From CAZJAH01 sp964544155 (GTDB lineage: Bacteria; Bacteroidota; Ignavibacteria; Kapaibacteriales; UBA2268), in contig CAZJAH010000002.1 in assembly GCA_964544155.1 (NCBI GenBank), forward strand, positions 62,001-126,000: a stretch of 64,000 nt of DNA, read 5' to 3'. The notes beneath the pieces were generated by a model. That model did not search any database. It was not told where the DNA came from and saw only the letters and a list, made by a program, of their open reading frames with translations. Shown here one piece after another: positions 43,534 through 51,928 of this stretch. Positions within the stretch are counted from its first letter, which is position 1. Each line of letters starts with the position of its first letter. The translations under genes and the position numbers were made by a program.

Positions 43534-45552
43534 ATGAAAAAATTATACGGATTCTTAGCTTTAATAAGCCTGCTGGCAATAGCAGCCTCAACTGCGCCCG
43601 CAGAATCACCTGCCTACGACAATGAGGTAATCGCGGAAGTAAACAACGAAAAGATAACTTTCGGGGATCTCGACAGGGCTTTTAAAAAGAACATGAACCG
43701 AAGCGGTAAAGGACTTAGAGATATTTCTATCGACAGCGTTTATGATTTTCTCGAGCTGTATATCAATTACAGGCTTAAAGTACATGACGCACTGGGACGC
43801 GGCTATAACAAAGACCAGGACGTTATTGATGATATTACTGAAAACAGAAGGCTTCTTGCAGAATCGTTCTTTTACGATAAAGAACTCACCGATCCTGAAG
43901 TCGAACGCTGGGTAAATATGAGAGACTGGGAATACAAATTTGCATTTATACTTATCAACAAAGAACAGAACCCCAGTGACTCGATGAAATCATACAATGA
44001 AGCTCTGGAGGCTCTCGGGAAGCTGAAAGAAGGCACGAAATTCGAAGATGTTGCAAAAGAATATTCAGATGACAGGGAATCAGCAAAGGAAGGAGGAATA
44101 GTTCCTCGTTACATAACTTCAGGTATGGTACAGAGGCCGATTGAAAATGCCATCTATAGCACTGAACCGGGTAATATCTATCCTGAACCGATTTCCACTA
44201 AATATGGTTACTTCATAATTAAAGTATTGGATAAATCCCCAAGGGTAAAGGTCAGAGCAAGCCATATACTGTTTGATAATAATGAAAATTCGGAAGATGA
44301 TATTAAGAGACTGGCTGACAGCCTTATTAATGAACTGCGTGGCGGAGCTGATTTCGCGACTTTAGCTGAAAAGTTTTCTGATGACCCCGGTTCTGCCATG
44401 AAAGGCGGATATCTCGGCCAGTATTACTCCAGGTCATCCGGACTCGAGCAGACCGGCGGCCCACTGGTGGCTGACTTCGAAAATGCCCTTTTTGAACTGG
44501 AAGACGGTGAAATTAGCAATCTTGTTGTTACAAATTACGGTATGCATATAATCAAGAGAGATTCTACAAAGCAATTTGATACAGAAAAAGAAAGGGAACA
44601 ACTTCGTAAACTTTACAAAAAACTGTATTTTACACAAGATAAACAGGATTTATTAGATTCCTTAGCCATTGCGAGAGGTTTTAAGATTAATGGCCCTGTA
44701 TTTGAAAGATTTATAGCCTCCCTCGATACTGGGAAAACTAATAATGACACTACATGGGCTTCAAATGTACCCGATGATATTAAAGGCCGGAAACTCTTTG
44801 AAGTTTTAAACAAGGAGTTTACAGCAGGAGAATTCATCGATATAATGAACAAACCGGACATGAGAGGCACAGCGCTGAATACATCAGGAATAAAAAAAGC
44901 TATCGAGGAAACAGCCGAACCACTTGTATTCGCTGACGCTACAAAAGATCTCGAAACTATTTATCCCGAATTTGCCATGCTTATGAAAGAATTTAAAGAC
45001 GGCATATTGCTATTTAAGGTTGAAGCTGAAGAAGTTTGGGAAAAGATCAGATTTGATTCCGCTCTTGCCAAAACTTACTACGACACTTTGTCGCAGAAAA
45101 TCTATACTGATGAGCTTTTTGAGATTCAGGAAATATTCGTTGCTAGTGATTCATTAGCTGACCAGCTTTACAAAAGACTCCAAAAAGGCGTGCCTTTTAG
45201 CGAGCTCGCTAAAGAGCATACCCAGAGAAAGGGCTATAGAGAAAAAGAAGGTAAATGGGGCTTTCTTACTCCATCAAAGAACAAACTCGCAGAAAAAGCC
45301 AAAGAAATGGATGTTATGAAAGGACATTTTTCCGAACCCTTTGAGCATGATAACGGCTATTCCATTGTTAAGGTTCTTGATTACGAGGCTCCGAGAGAAA
45401 AATCATATGAAGAAGCAGTTCCTGATATTGCTCCGGCAGTTCAGGATATCATGCAAAAAAAACTGACCGAGGCATGGATAGCAATGCTTAAAGATAAATT
45501 CAGTGTAAACGTCTATGATAACAAAATTAAAAATATTGTAAAATCTAATTGA
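43534..45552 (+). CDS. Periplasmic peptidyl-prolyl isomerase with three parvulin-type domains
   Basis: Folding factor for exported proteins. The start at 43534 (preceded by AAAGG) gives a 672-residue protein with a signal peptide (LYGFLALISLLAIAASTAPA). A SurA-N-like region (about 20-130) follows, then a first divergent parvulin block (WEYKFAFILINKEQNPSD...DVAKEYSDDRESAKEGGI) and a typical second one (VRASHILFDNNENSEDD...LAEKFSDDPGSAMKGGYLG). A third, partial C-terminal block is also present (LFEIQEIFVASDSLADQL...FSELAKEHTQRKGY). The usual number in such proteins is two. The next gene, 17 bases on, is a second SurA-like protein. Confidence 0.85.
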   Translation: MKKLYGFLALISLLAIAASTAPAESPAYDNEVIAEVNNEKITFGDLDRAFKKNMNRSGKGLRDISIDSVYDFLELYINYRLKVHDALGRGYNKDQDVIDDITENRRLLAESFFYDKELTDPEVERWVNMRDWEYKFAFILINKEQNPSDSMKSYNEALEALGKLKEGTKFEDVAKEYSDDRESAKEGGIVPRYITSGMVQRPIENAIYSTEPGNIYPEPISTKYGYFIIKVLDKSPRVKVRASHILFDNNENSEDDIKRLADSLINELRGGADFATLAEKFSDDPGSAMKGGYLGQYYSRSSGLEQTGGPLVADFENALFELEDGEISNLVVTNYGMHIIKRDSTKQFDTEKEREQLRKLYKKLYFTQDKQDLLDSLAIARGFKINGPVFERFIASLDTGKTNNDTTWASNVPDDIKGRKLFEVLNKEFTAGEFIDIMNKPDMRGTALNTSGIKKAIEETAEPLVFADATKDLETIYPEFAMLMKEFKDGILLFKVEAEEVWEKIRFDSALAKTYYDTLSQKIYTDELFEIQEIFVASDSLADQLYKRLQKGVPFSELAKEHTQRKGYREKEGKWGFLTPSKNKLAEKAKEMDVMKGHFSEPFEHDNGYSIVKVLDYEAPREKSYEEAVPDIAPAVQDIMQKKLTEAWIAMLKDKFSVNVYDNKIKNIVKSN

Positions 45553-45569
45553 TATTTGTGACCAGATAT

Positions 45570-46856
45570 ATGAGAAAAATTATTATTTCGGCTTTGCTTC
45601 TTCTTTCGCCTCTTGTAACTTTCGCTCAGCCGGAAGAAGGTGAAAAGCTCGATGAAATTGTAGCTGTTGTCGGTAAAGAGATCATTATGAAATCCGATGT
45701 TACAGCTCAGATAGCCATGCTCGCTCAGGTAAATCCGTCTGTGGATATTTCCGATCCGGATTTAAGAGATGAGGTGCTTAATTCGATTATTAATGAGAAA
45801 CTAGTTGTGACAAAAGCTTTAGAGGATTCAGTCACGGTTACCGAAGAAGAAATTGAGCAGAGATGGGATGTTCTTCTGGAAAACCTCATAAGCCAGTATG
45901 GCTCCAGAAACAGAATTGAAAAAATTTACGGAATGTCAATAAACAGGTTGAAATACCAATACCGTGAAGAGATAAGAAAGAACTTACTTTCCAATAAGCT
46001 CAAACAGCAGAGATTCCAGGATATATCCGTATCGCCTAAAGAGGTAGAGGAATTTTTTGAGATTTATAAAGACTCTTTACAGGCAATTCCCCCACAGGTT
46101 GAACTATATCACATAGTAAGATACGTGCAGGCGGAGAATGTTGCTAAAGAAGAAGCTTACGAACTTGCCAAAAAAGTCAGGGATACAATAATCGCAGAAG
46201 ATGAATTTGCGGAATTCGCTGAAAGATACAGCGGCGACCCGGCTACAGCTAAAGAAGGCGGCGACCTTGGCTGGTTCGAAAAGGGCAAGCTATTCCCCGA
46301 ATATGAGCAGGCAGCTTTTGCATTGCAGCCCGGTGAGATTTCTATCCCTGTGGAAACACCTTTCGGATTTCACCTTATCCAGACTATTGAAAAAGATGAA
46401 AACAGAATAAAAACAAGGCACATACTATTTAAAATTGGCCAGTCCTCGAAGGATGTTGAAAAAACTAAGCAATTCCTGAGTTCTTTAAAAGACAGCATTA
46501 AAGCAGGACAGGATTTTGAAACTCTCGCAAAGAAGTATTCTGAAGATAAAGAAACACGAGGCTTCGGCGGTTTTATCGGAAAGGTTACACTCGATGAAAT
46601 GCCGTCAAGTGTCAGAGAAATAATTTCCAAGCTGGACGCGGGCGATGTTAGTGAGCCTATACCTTATGACGCCGACAGGTCAAAACCGGCATATCACATC
46701 ATTTATATTAAAAGATTCATTGAAAGCCATATGCCTGATCTGGAAAATGATTTCAAATTTTTAGAAAAGCAGGCCAAAAATTACAAGCAAATGCAGGAAT
46801 ACCAAGATTGGGTTAAGGAATTAAGAGATGAACTCTATTGGGAAATTAAAAAGTAA
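45570..46856 (+). CDS. SurA-like periplasmic chaperone/peptidyl-prolyl isomerase
   Basis: 428 residues from the ATG at 45570 (the TTG at 45549 overlaps the previous stop and is less likely). Signal peptide IIISALLLLSPLVTFAQ, N-terminal SurA core (DEIVAVVGKEIIMKSDVTAQI), then two parvulin domains. These are PPQVELYHIVRYVQAENVAKEE...AERYSGDPATAKEGGDLGW and IKTRHILFKIGQSSKDVEKTK...LAKKYSEDKETRGFGGFIG. This is the usual SurA layout, so it likely helps outer-membrane protein folding. Two partly redundant chaperones in tandem suggest specialised clients. Confidence 0.9.
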   Translation: MRKIIISALLLLSPLVTFAQPEEGEKLDEIVAVVGKEIIMKSDVTAQIAMLAQVNPSVDISDPDLRDEVLNSIINEKLVVTKALEDSVTVTEEEIEQRWDVLLENLISQYGSRNRIEKIYGMSINRLKYQYREEIRKNLLSNKLKQQRFQDISVSPKEVEEFFEIYKDSLQAIPPQVELYHIVRYVQAENVAKEEAYELAKKVRDTIIAEDEFAEFAERYSGDPATAKEGGDLGWFEKGKLFPEYEQAAFALQPGEISIPVETPFGFHLIQTIEKDENRIKTRHILFKIGQSSKDVEKTKQFLSSLKDSIKAGQDFETLAKKYSEDKETRGFGGFIGKVTLDEMPSSVREIISKLDAGDVSEPIPYDADRSKPAYHIIYIKRFIESHMPDLENDFKFLEKQAKNYKQMQEYQDWVKELRDELYWEIKK

Positions 46857-46866
46857 ATCCCTAAAT

Positions 46867-46908
46867 GAGTATTACTCAATAAACTAAGAGTATTACTCAA
46901 TAAACTAA
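46867..46908. repeat. 21-base perfect tandem duplication
   Basis: GAGTATTACTCAATAAACTAA is repeated exactly at 46867-46887 and 46888-46908, just after the SurA-like gene and before its terminator. Each unit starts with the palindrome GAGTATTACTC. Confidence 0.85.
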
Positions 46909-46911
46909 TGC

Positions 46912-46942
46912 AAAAAGCCCGTTAATAATTAACGGGCTTTTT
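46912..46942. terminator. Bidirectional intrinsic terminator
   Basis: AAAAAGCCCGTTAA pairs perfectly with TTAACGGGCTTTTT (TAA loop). Separates the SurA-like gene (+) from lpdA (-), which converge. Confidence 0.95.
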
Positions 46943-47005
46943 ATTTATTTGGCAGTGCTTCCGGGCTGTATAGCACTAACAGCGCGCGGCTGTGATAATT
47001 GTAAA

Positions 47006-48409
47006 TTATATATTCACTGCTTCGCCGTATGCCTGAGCGGCGGCTTCCATAACTGATTCGCTAAGTGTCGGATGAGGATGTATTGTCTTGAAGAGCGATC
47101 TGGCTGTAGCATCTAATTGCTTTGCCACTGCCAGCTCAGATATCATTTCGGTTACATCCGGGCCGATCATATGGGCCCCGAGTATTTCTCCGTATTTAGC
47201 GTCGAATACTAATTTTACGAAACCTTTTGCTTCGCCGATACCCTGGGCCTTACCATTGGCTGTGAAAGGAAATTTTCCAACTTTTACATCGTGCCCGAGT
47301 TCTCTGGCTTTATCTTCAGTGATGCCGACGCTGGCTATTTGCGGGTGGCAGTATGTACAGGCGGGTATATTATTATAATTGATGCCTTTGTCGTTTTCGC
47401 CTGCCAGATATTCGGCGAGCGCGATGCCTTCAGCCGATGCCTTATGCGCGAGCCAGGGAGGCCCTGCAACATCGCCAATGGCATAAATGCCTTCCACATT
47501 CGTGCGCATGAGCTCATCAATTTTTATAAATCCTCTGTCCATTTCAATTCCTGTTTCCTCCAGGCCTATATTTTCGATATTCGCCTGAATTCCAATGGCG
47601 TTTAAGGCTATAGCAGCGGTAATACGCTGTTCTTCGCCTTTTTTGTCCTCAAGGTTCACTTCTACTCCGCGTCCTTTGACGTTAGCTGAGAGCACTCTAG
47701 CGCCGGTCATGATCTTAATGCCTTCTTTACGGAAGTTACGCTCAAGCTCTTTGGAAATTTCCTTATCCTCGACAGGCACCAGCCTGTCCTTCATTTCTAC
47801 TATAGTGACATCGGTACCCATTGAATTATAGAAATAAGCGAATTCAACACCGATTGCTCCCGCGCCCATGATTATCATACTATTGGGAATTTTATCGAGA
47901 ACCATTGCTTCACGGCTGGTAATGATTTTCTTGCGGTCAACGTTAATGCCTTCGAACATCCTCGGGCGGGCGCCTGTGGCTATAATGATATGTTTGCAGC
48001 TGATCTCGTCGGTTGCTTTGCCGCTGGAGTCCCTTACTTCTACTTTACCTTTGCCTTTAATGTATCCATGGCCTTCCACGGTATCGACTTTATATTTTTT
48101 GAATAGGAACTTAACGCCGTTAGACATTTTACCGGCTACGTCGCGGCTTCTTTTAATGACTTTTTCAAAATCAATATTAACGTTTTTCACACTGAAACCG
48201 AAATCATCCGCGTGATTCAGAAAGTGCATGTGCTCTGCTGATTTAAGAAGAGCTTTTGTGGGAATGCAGCCCCAGTTAAGGCATACTCCGCCGAGTTCGG
48301 CTTTTTCCACGCAAATTGTTTTGAATCCTAATTGTTGTGCTCTGATGGCCGCTACATATCCGCCCGGCCCTGATCCGACTACAACTACATCAGCTTCGTG
48401 TTTCGCCAT
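47006..48409 (-). CDS. lpdA: Dihydrolipoyl dehydrogenase
   Basis: FAD flavoprotein of 467 residues that reoxidises lipoamide of 2-oxoacid dehydrogenase or glycine-cleavage complexes. FAD motif VVVGSGPGGYVAAI at the N-terminus, redox-active disulfide in GGVCLNWGCIPTKALLK, NAD-binding IMGAGAIGVEFAYFY, and the C-terminal active-site histidine in IHPHPTLSE. No E1 or E2 genes are nearby. With PFOR and KOR in the same window the pyruvate and 2-oxoglutarate steps may not need it, so glycine cleavage or a branched-chain complex is another possible partner. Confidence 0.96.
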   Translation of the reverse strand: MAKHEADVVVVGSGPGGYVAAIRAQQLGFKTICVEKAELGGVCLNWGCIPTKALLKSAEHMHFLNHADDFGFSVKNVNIDFEKVIKRSRDVAGKMSNGVKFLFKKYKVDTVEGHGYIKGKGKVEVRDSSGKATDEISCKHIIIATGARPRMFEGINVDRKKIITSREAMVLDKIPNSMIIMGAGAIGVEFAYFYNSMGTDVTIVEMKDRLVPVEDKEISKELERNFRKEGIKIMTGARVLSANVKGRGVEVNLEDKKGEEQRITAAIALNAIGIQANIENIGLEETGIEMDRGFIKIDELMRTNVEGIYAIGDVAGPPWLAHKASAEGIALAEYLAGENDKGINYNNIPACTYCHPQIASVGITEDKARELGHDVKVGKFPFTANGKAQGIGEAKGFVKLVFDAKYGEILGAHMIGPDVTEMISELAVAKQLDATARSLFKTIHPHPTLSESVMEAAAQAYGEAVNI

Positions 48410-48520
48410 TTCAATATCCCTATAATCATTTTTAAAAAATATTCATTCTTATTTTTATTAATTAATTATCATTTGTTTTTTTAAATAACAATCATTAATA
48501 AACTATTGAAGGATTAATAA

Positions 48521-49417
48521 TTAATAAATTTTATGTTTTTTCCCTGAAAAAAAATGGCTGCCCAGTTCCGAAGCCAAAACACCGCAAAGTAATATCACCG
48601 CGCCGGTATACCCCCTAATGGTCATAATTTCCGAAAAAACTATAACAGCTATTATGCTTGCTACCACAGGCTCCAGCGAAAATATCAACCCCGCCTTTAC
48701 AGGGGTTGTGTATTTTTGTACCGCGGTATGTATGAAGGTTACGAGGAATGAAGCCATTATCCCGTTAAATGCCAGGGATATATACAAATTAGCGCCCGGA
48801 TTGATTTTAAGTTCATGAAGCTCAAACAGTAGAAAGAAAACCAGGCATAGTGCAGCCGCTCCTATAAACTGCAGAATAACAAACTGCGCGGTCTCTGCAA
48901 ATTCGGTCCTTCCGCGGGTGAAAACATCCATGTAAGTAATGTAAAATGCCCAGAATAAGGTAGAAGCGAGAGTTAGAATATCACCGAGGTTGATGGTATC
49001 TAATTCGGGATCCGTAAAAATCCAAAGCCCTATAGTGGCAATAACTACACCGACTTTTGACCAAAAGCCGATTAACTTTTTCTCTACAAGCTTATATACA
49101 AAAGGTACCAGTGGTACTGCCAGGCCGGTTATAAATGCAGATTTAGTAACGCTTGTGAATTTCAGGCCGTAAGTCTGAAGCAGGAAGCCTCCGCCAAAGA
49201 AAAAACCCAGTATAAGGCCCTGCCTGATAACATCCGGGCTTATATTTTTAAAATATTTCCCGAATATAATAATTGATAGTATAAAGGCTATTACAAATCT
49301 GAGGATAATATATAAAGAAGGATTAACATCCTGAATGCCCAATTTTGTAAACGTAAATGTTCCGCCCCAGATAAAAGTCATCGATAATAACGCCAGCTCC
49401 GCCTTCCAGGCTTTCAA
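48521..49417 (-). CDS. EamA/DMT-family transporter
   Basis: 298 residues, ten predicted transmembrane helices in two EamA repeats (about 8-140 and 155-290). Typical start LALLSMTFIWGGTFTFTKLGI and the second-repeat motif GLIFSLEPVVASIIAVIVFSE. Members export amino acids, sugars or other metabolites; the substrate is undetermined. Same strand as the L,D-transpeptidase upstream (31-base gap), so they may be co-transcribed, without an obvious functional link. Confidence 0.88.
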   Translation of the reverse strand: MKAWKAELALLSMTFIWGGTFTFTKLGIQDVNPSLYIILRFVIAFILSIIIFGKYFKNISPDVIRQGLILGFFFGGGFLLQTYGLKFTSVTKSAFITGLAVPLVPFVYKLVEKKLIGFWSKVGVVIATIGLWIFTDPELDTINLGDILTLASTLFWAFYITYMDVFTRGRTEFAETAQFVILQFIGAAALCLVFFLLFELHELKINPGANLYISLAFNGIMASFLVTFIHTAVQKYTTPVKAGLIFSLEPVVASIIAVIVFSEIMTIRGYTGAVILLCGVLASELGSHFFSGKKHKIY

Positions 49418-49448
49418 ACTTAACTCCTTTCCAACCCAATTATTAAAA

Positions 49449-50675
49449 TCACCTGATATTCAGGCTGTCCTCCTCGGTACCTGCTTCGGGCAGGAATGTC
49501 TCTTCCTCAGCCTTTTTCTTCTTATTGGTATCGCTTTCCAGCGCATCCAGGTTATCCAATATCACATTCATATTGGTTTTCGCGCTGTCTGCCTGTTGCT
49601 TTTTCTTTTTTTCAGCCATTTCACGCGCTTTTTTCTCTCTCCTGAGCTTATTATAGTTTATCGATGGGATAATTGTTACACCTTCCCTCAATATACCTCT
49701 TGCTTTTAGAGTATCTAACGCTACTTCGTATCTCTCTTTATTCCTAAGCCCCCAACGGGCTTCCTTAGGTATCTGTTCCAGAGGAATGTACGCCTCTTCA
49801 ACTTCCATGGGATTTTCAGGCAAATCTGCGTATCTGTCTTTATTAGATTTAAGCCATAGCCAGGGACCGTATTCTTTTATTTTGAAATCAAAATGATCGA
49901 GTATAATAACGGGGGTACCCGAAAGCGGAATTCTATTACCGGATGTATCGGTTCTAAAGCCTTTTCCCCAATTGAACAGCCATTCGGCGTCATCCATAAA
50001 CTGGCGTATGCATGAGTGGGATACAGGCCTGCCCGGCATATCGAACTGATGAAAGGCGTTGCCGGCCTGGGCGTGGAAATTCCAGGTAAATGGCAGCACC
50101 CAGTTGCTGTCCAGTGACGACCTCCGAAGGCGGTCTCTCCATTCCAGGGAGTACCTGCCGGGGTAGGTCTGTGTGCGTTCCTTGCCGGTATTTGCCGCAG
50201 CAAATCTAACCAGCCTGCCGCTCTCATAACAGCCGTAGGCCTGATATTCATTGGATACTAAGATCAACTTCGGTATATCTTTAGAGCCGTGATAGTAATG
50301 AGGAAAAAGTGAATACGCATTCTGGTTATTGATTATAGTATCGGGAACTATTATGGTATCACCAACGCTAATATAGCGGAATTCCTTTCTGTTTAAAGTT
50401 TTGATGATCTTTTGTGGATAAGGATTTTCCTTGCTGAACGCGAATTTTTTCCTTATTTCAGATAGCTGATCTTTGTCGGCAATATAAATTTTTTCATAAT
50501 TTATTTGCGGGTAAATATCGGCTTCTTTCTCTTTTTTTAATATTAAAAGAGAATCCTTCTGTGCCTGAGTAATCTTATTCTTTTTATCAGAATCATTCTC
50601 AGGCTCACTATGTTCAGATCCGCATGACATCATCAGCAATACTGCTGTCAACATGGAAATAAGGCTATATTTCAT
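49449..50675 (-). CDS. L,D-transpeptidase (YkuD-type) lipoprotein
   Basis: 408 residues. Lipobox LMMSC with lipidation at C18, a charged linker (coil-forming, Lys/Glu-rich), and a YkuD catalytic domain at about 130-270. The catalytic histidine H209 (NAFHQFDMPGRPVSHSC) and cysteine C222 are present. The usual SHGC motif is SHSC here, with Ser for Gly before the cysteine. The C-terminal tail (about 330-408) is a long Lys/Glu-rich coiled stretch. Such enzymes cross-link peptidoglycan 3-3 or attach proteins such as Braun lipoprotein. The Ser in the motif may modify activity. Confidence 0.85.
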   Translation of the reverse strand: MKYSLISMLTAVLLMMSCGSEHSEPENDSDKKNKITQAQKDSLLILKKEKEADIYPQINYEKIYIADKDQLSEIRKKFAFSKENPYPQKIIKTLNRKEFRYISVGDTIIVPDTIINNQNAYSLFPHYYHGSKDIPKLILVSNEYQAYGCYESGRLVRFAAANTGKERTQTYPGRYSLEWRDRLRRSSLDSNWVLPFTWNFHAQAGNAFHQFDMPGRPVSHSCIRQFMDDAEWLFNWGKGFRTDTSGNRIPLSGTPVIILDHFDFKIKEYGPWLWLKSNKDRYADLPENPMEVEEAYIPLEQIPKEARWGLRNKERYEVALDTLKARGILREGVTIIPSINYNKLRREKKAREMAEKKKKQQADSAKTNMNVILDNLDALESDTNKKKKAEEETFLPEAGTEEDSLNIR

Positions 50676-50707
50676 TGCTCACCGCAAAACAGAGTACATT
50701 GTATAAA

Positions 50708-50739
50708 AGGGCGAAAAGGCCTAATAGCCTGTCCGCCCT
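50708..50739 (-). terminator. Intrinsic terminator after the aminopeptidase gene
   Basis: On the minus strand AGGGCG pairs with CGCCCT, with a nested GGC/GCC, and TTTTAT follows. Lies between the aminopeptidase gene and the L,D-transpeptidase. Confidence 0.7.
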
Positions 50740-50766
50740 GCAATTTATGAAAATTTAGCCGAAAAA

Positions 50767-51735
50767 TTAAATGAAAACGGCTTCACCCCTATCAACGATT
50801 AGTTTTCCGTCAGCATAAACAGTAGCGTCTTTGACCACGCCGTCAATATGTATCGGCACTTTATTTTTACCGCCGAGCATTAAGTTATTTCCGAACCCGA
50901 AATGAGACATTCCGAGTATTTTCTGGTCTTCAAGTATCTCGCCGGTAATTTCAGCCTTATAGTTAGTTCCAATGCCGTATTCGGCAAGTACTTTACCATA
51001 ATCGCCGTATCTGTTGATGAGCCTTGAAAGCACTCTTGCTTCACCGCCGCTGCCGGAGAATTTAACGGCTTTTCCGTCTTCTATTTCGACGGTAACTGGA
51101 TTTTCAATTGTAGCCATACCGCCCATTGCTCCGTCAAAAACAATAATGCCGTTGGTTTTATCCTCGATCGGAGCAAAGGATACTTCCCCTGAAGGCAGAT
51201 TGCCGCTGGAAGCTATCTTACGCATGACTCCCGAACTCCCGACCACTCTTCTGCCTCTCAGTGATATGGTGATATCGGTGCCGAGGTCAGTAGTCACATG
51301 TACTTCATTCGTACGGCGCAGCAATTCGGTTAATTTATCAGTTGTTTCAACAATTCTTTCGTAATCGGCGTTAAAACATCTGACCATTGTATCGGGGGTT
51401 ATGCCGGGCATAGTGCCCACTCTTACGCCCAATTTGGTAGCCTGCCTCCTTGCTTTGGTATGAGTGTATGAATGAGTTGTCGGAATAACAACAACATCTA
51501 CTGTTTTCATCATTTCGCCTACGGGTTCAGGAGGTTCTTCTCCGCTGACCTTACCAACGGGCATTTCGAAATAATAGGCTTCGCCTCCGAGCTTCTGGCC
51601 GGATTCGTACAATGCAAGGCCGATTTCCCGCATGTTCTCATCACTAATCACCAGAAGCGTTTCTTCTTCCACCAATCCCATAAAATCTCTCAGAGCAAGG
51701 GTTGATGCCTTTTTTAACTGCATATTCGATACCAT
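50767..51735 (-). CDS. Aminopeptidase, M29 (aminopeptidase T)-like
   Basis: 322-residue metal-dependent aminopeptidase-like protein. The N-terminal half has VVVIPTTHSYTHTKARRQATKLG and PGITPDTMVRCF. The C-terminal half has SGEVSFAPIEDKTNG and AEYGIGTNYKA, then ITGEILEDQKILGMSHFGFGNN, where family E and H metal ligands lie (S-G-E-V, E-x-G-I-G-T-N, H-F-G-F-G). This is the shorter class within COG2309, with about 80 fewer N-terminal residues than thermophilic aminopeptidase T. It releases N-terminal residues from peptides in the cytoplasm. The MFSD1-like transporter is immediately upstream (193 bases), which suggests a dipeptide uptake-and-cleavage pair. Confidence 0.8.
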   Translation of the reverse strand: MVSNMQLKKASTLALRDFMGLVEEETLLVISDENMREIGLALYESGQKLGGEAYYFEMPVGKVSGEEPPEPVGEMMKTVDVVVIPTTHSYTHTKARRQATKLGVRVGTMPGITPDTMVRCFNADYERIVETTDKLTELLRRTNEVHVTTDLGTDITISLRGRRVVGSSGVMRKIASSGNLPSGEVSFAPIEDKTNGIIVFDGAMGGMATIENPVTVEIEDGKAVKFSGSGGEARVLSRLINRYGDYGKVLAEYGIGTNYKAEITGEILEDQKILGMSHFGFGNNLMLGGKNKVPIHIDGVVKDATVYADGKLIVDRGEAVFI

Positions 51736-51928
51736 AAGGCTTTAATATTTTAAGTGAAAAATACATTACAAAGGTCAACTGACAAACGAATAAGTAACCG
51801 ATTAGAGATATTAGTAACCTATACGTTTATCCAAAAACAATTATTTTAAAAAACTTGCCGCATGCCTTTCATCATTTCTTCCGGTCTATTATGCTGCATG
51901 CCCCCAAAAATCAAAAACCGGAAATCTT

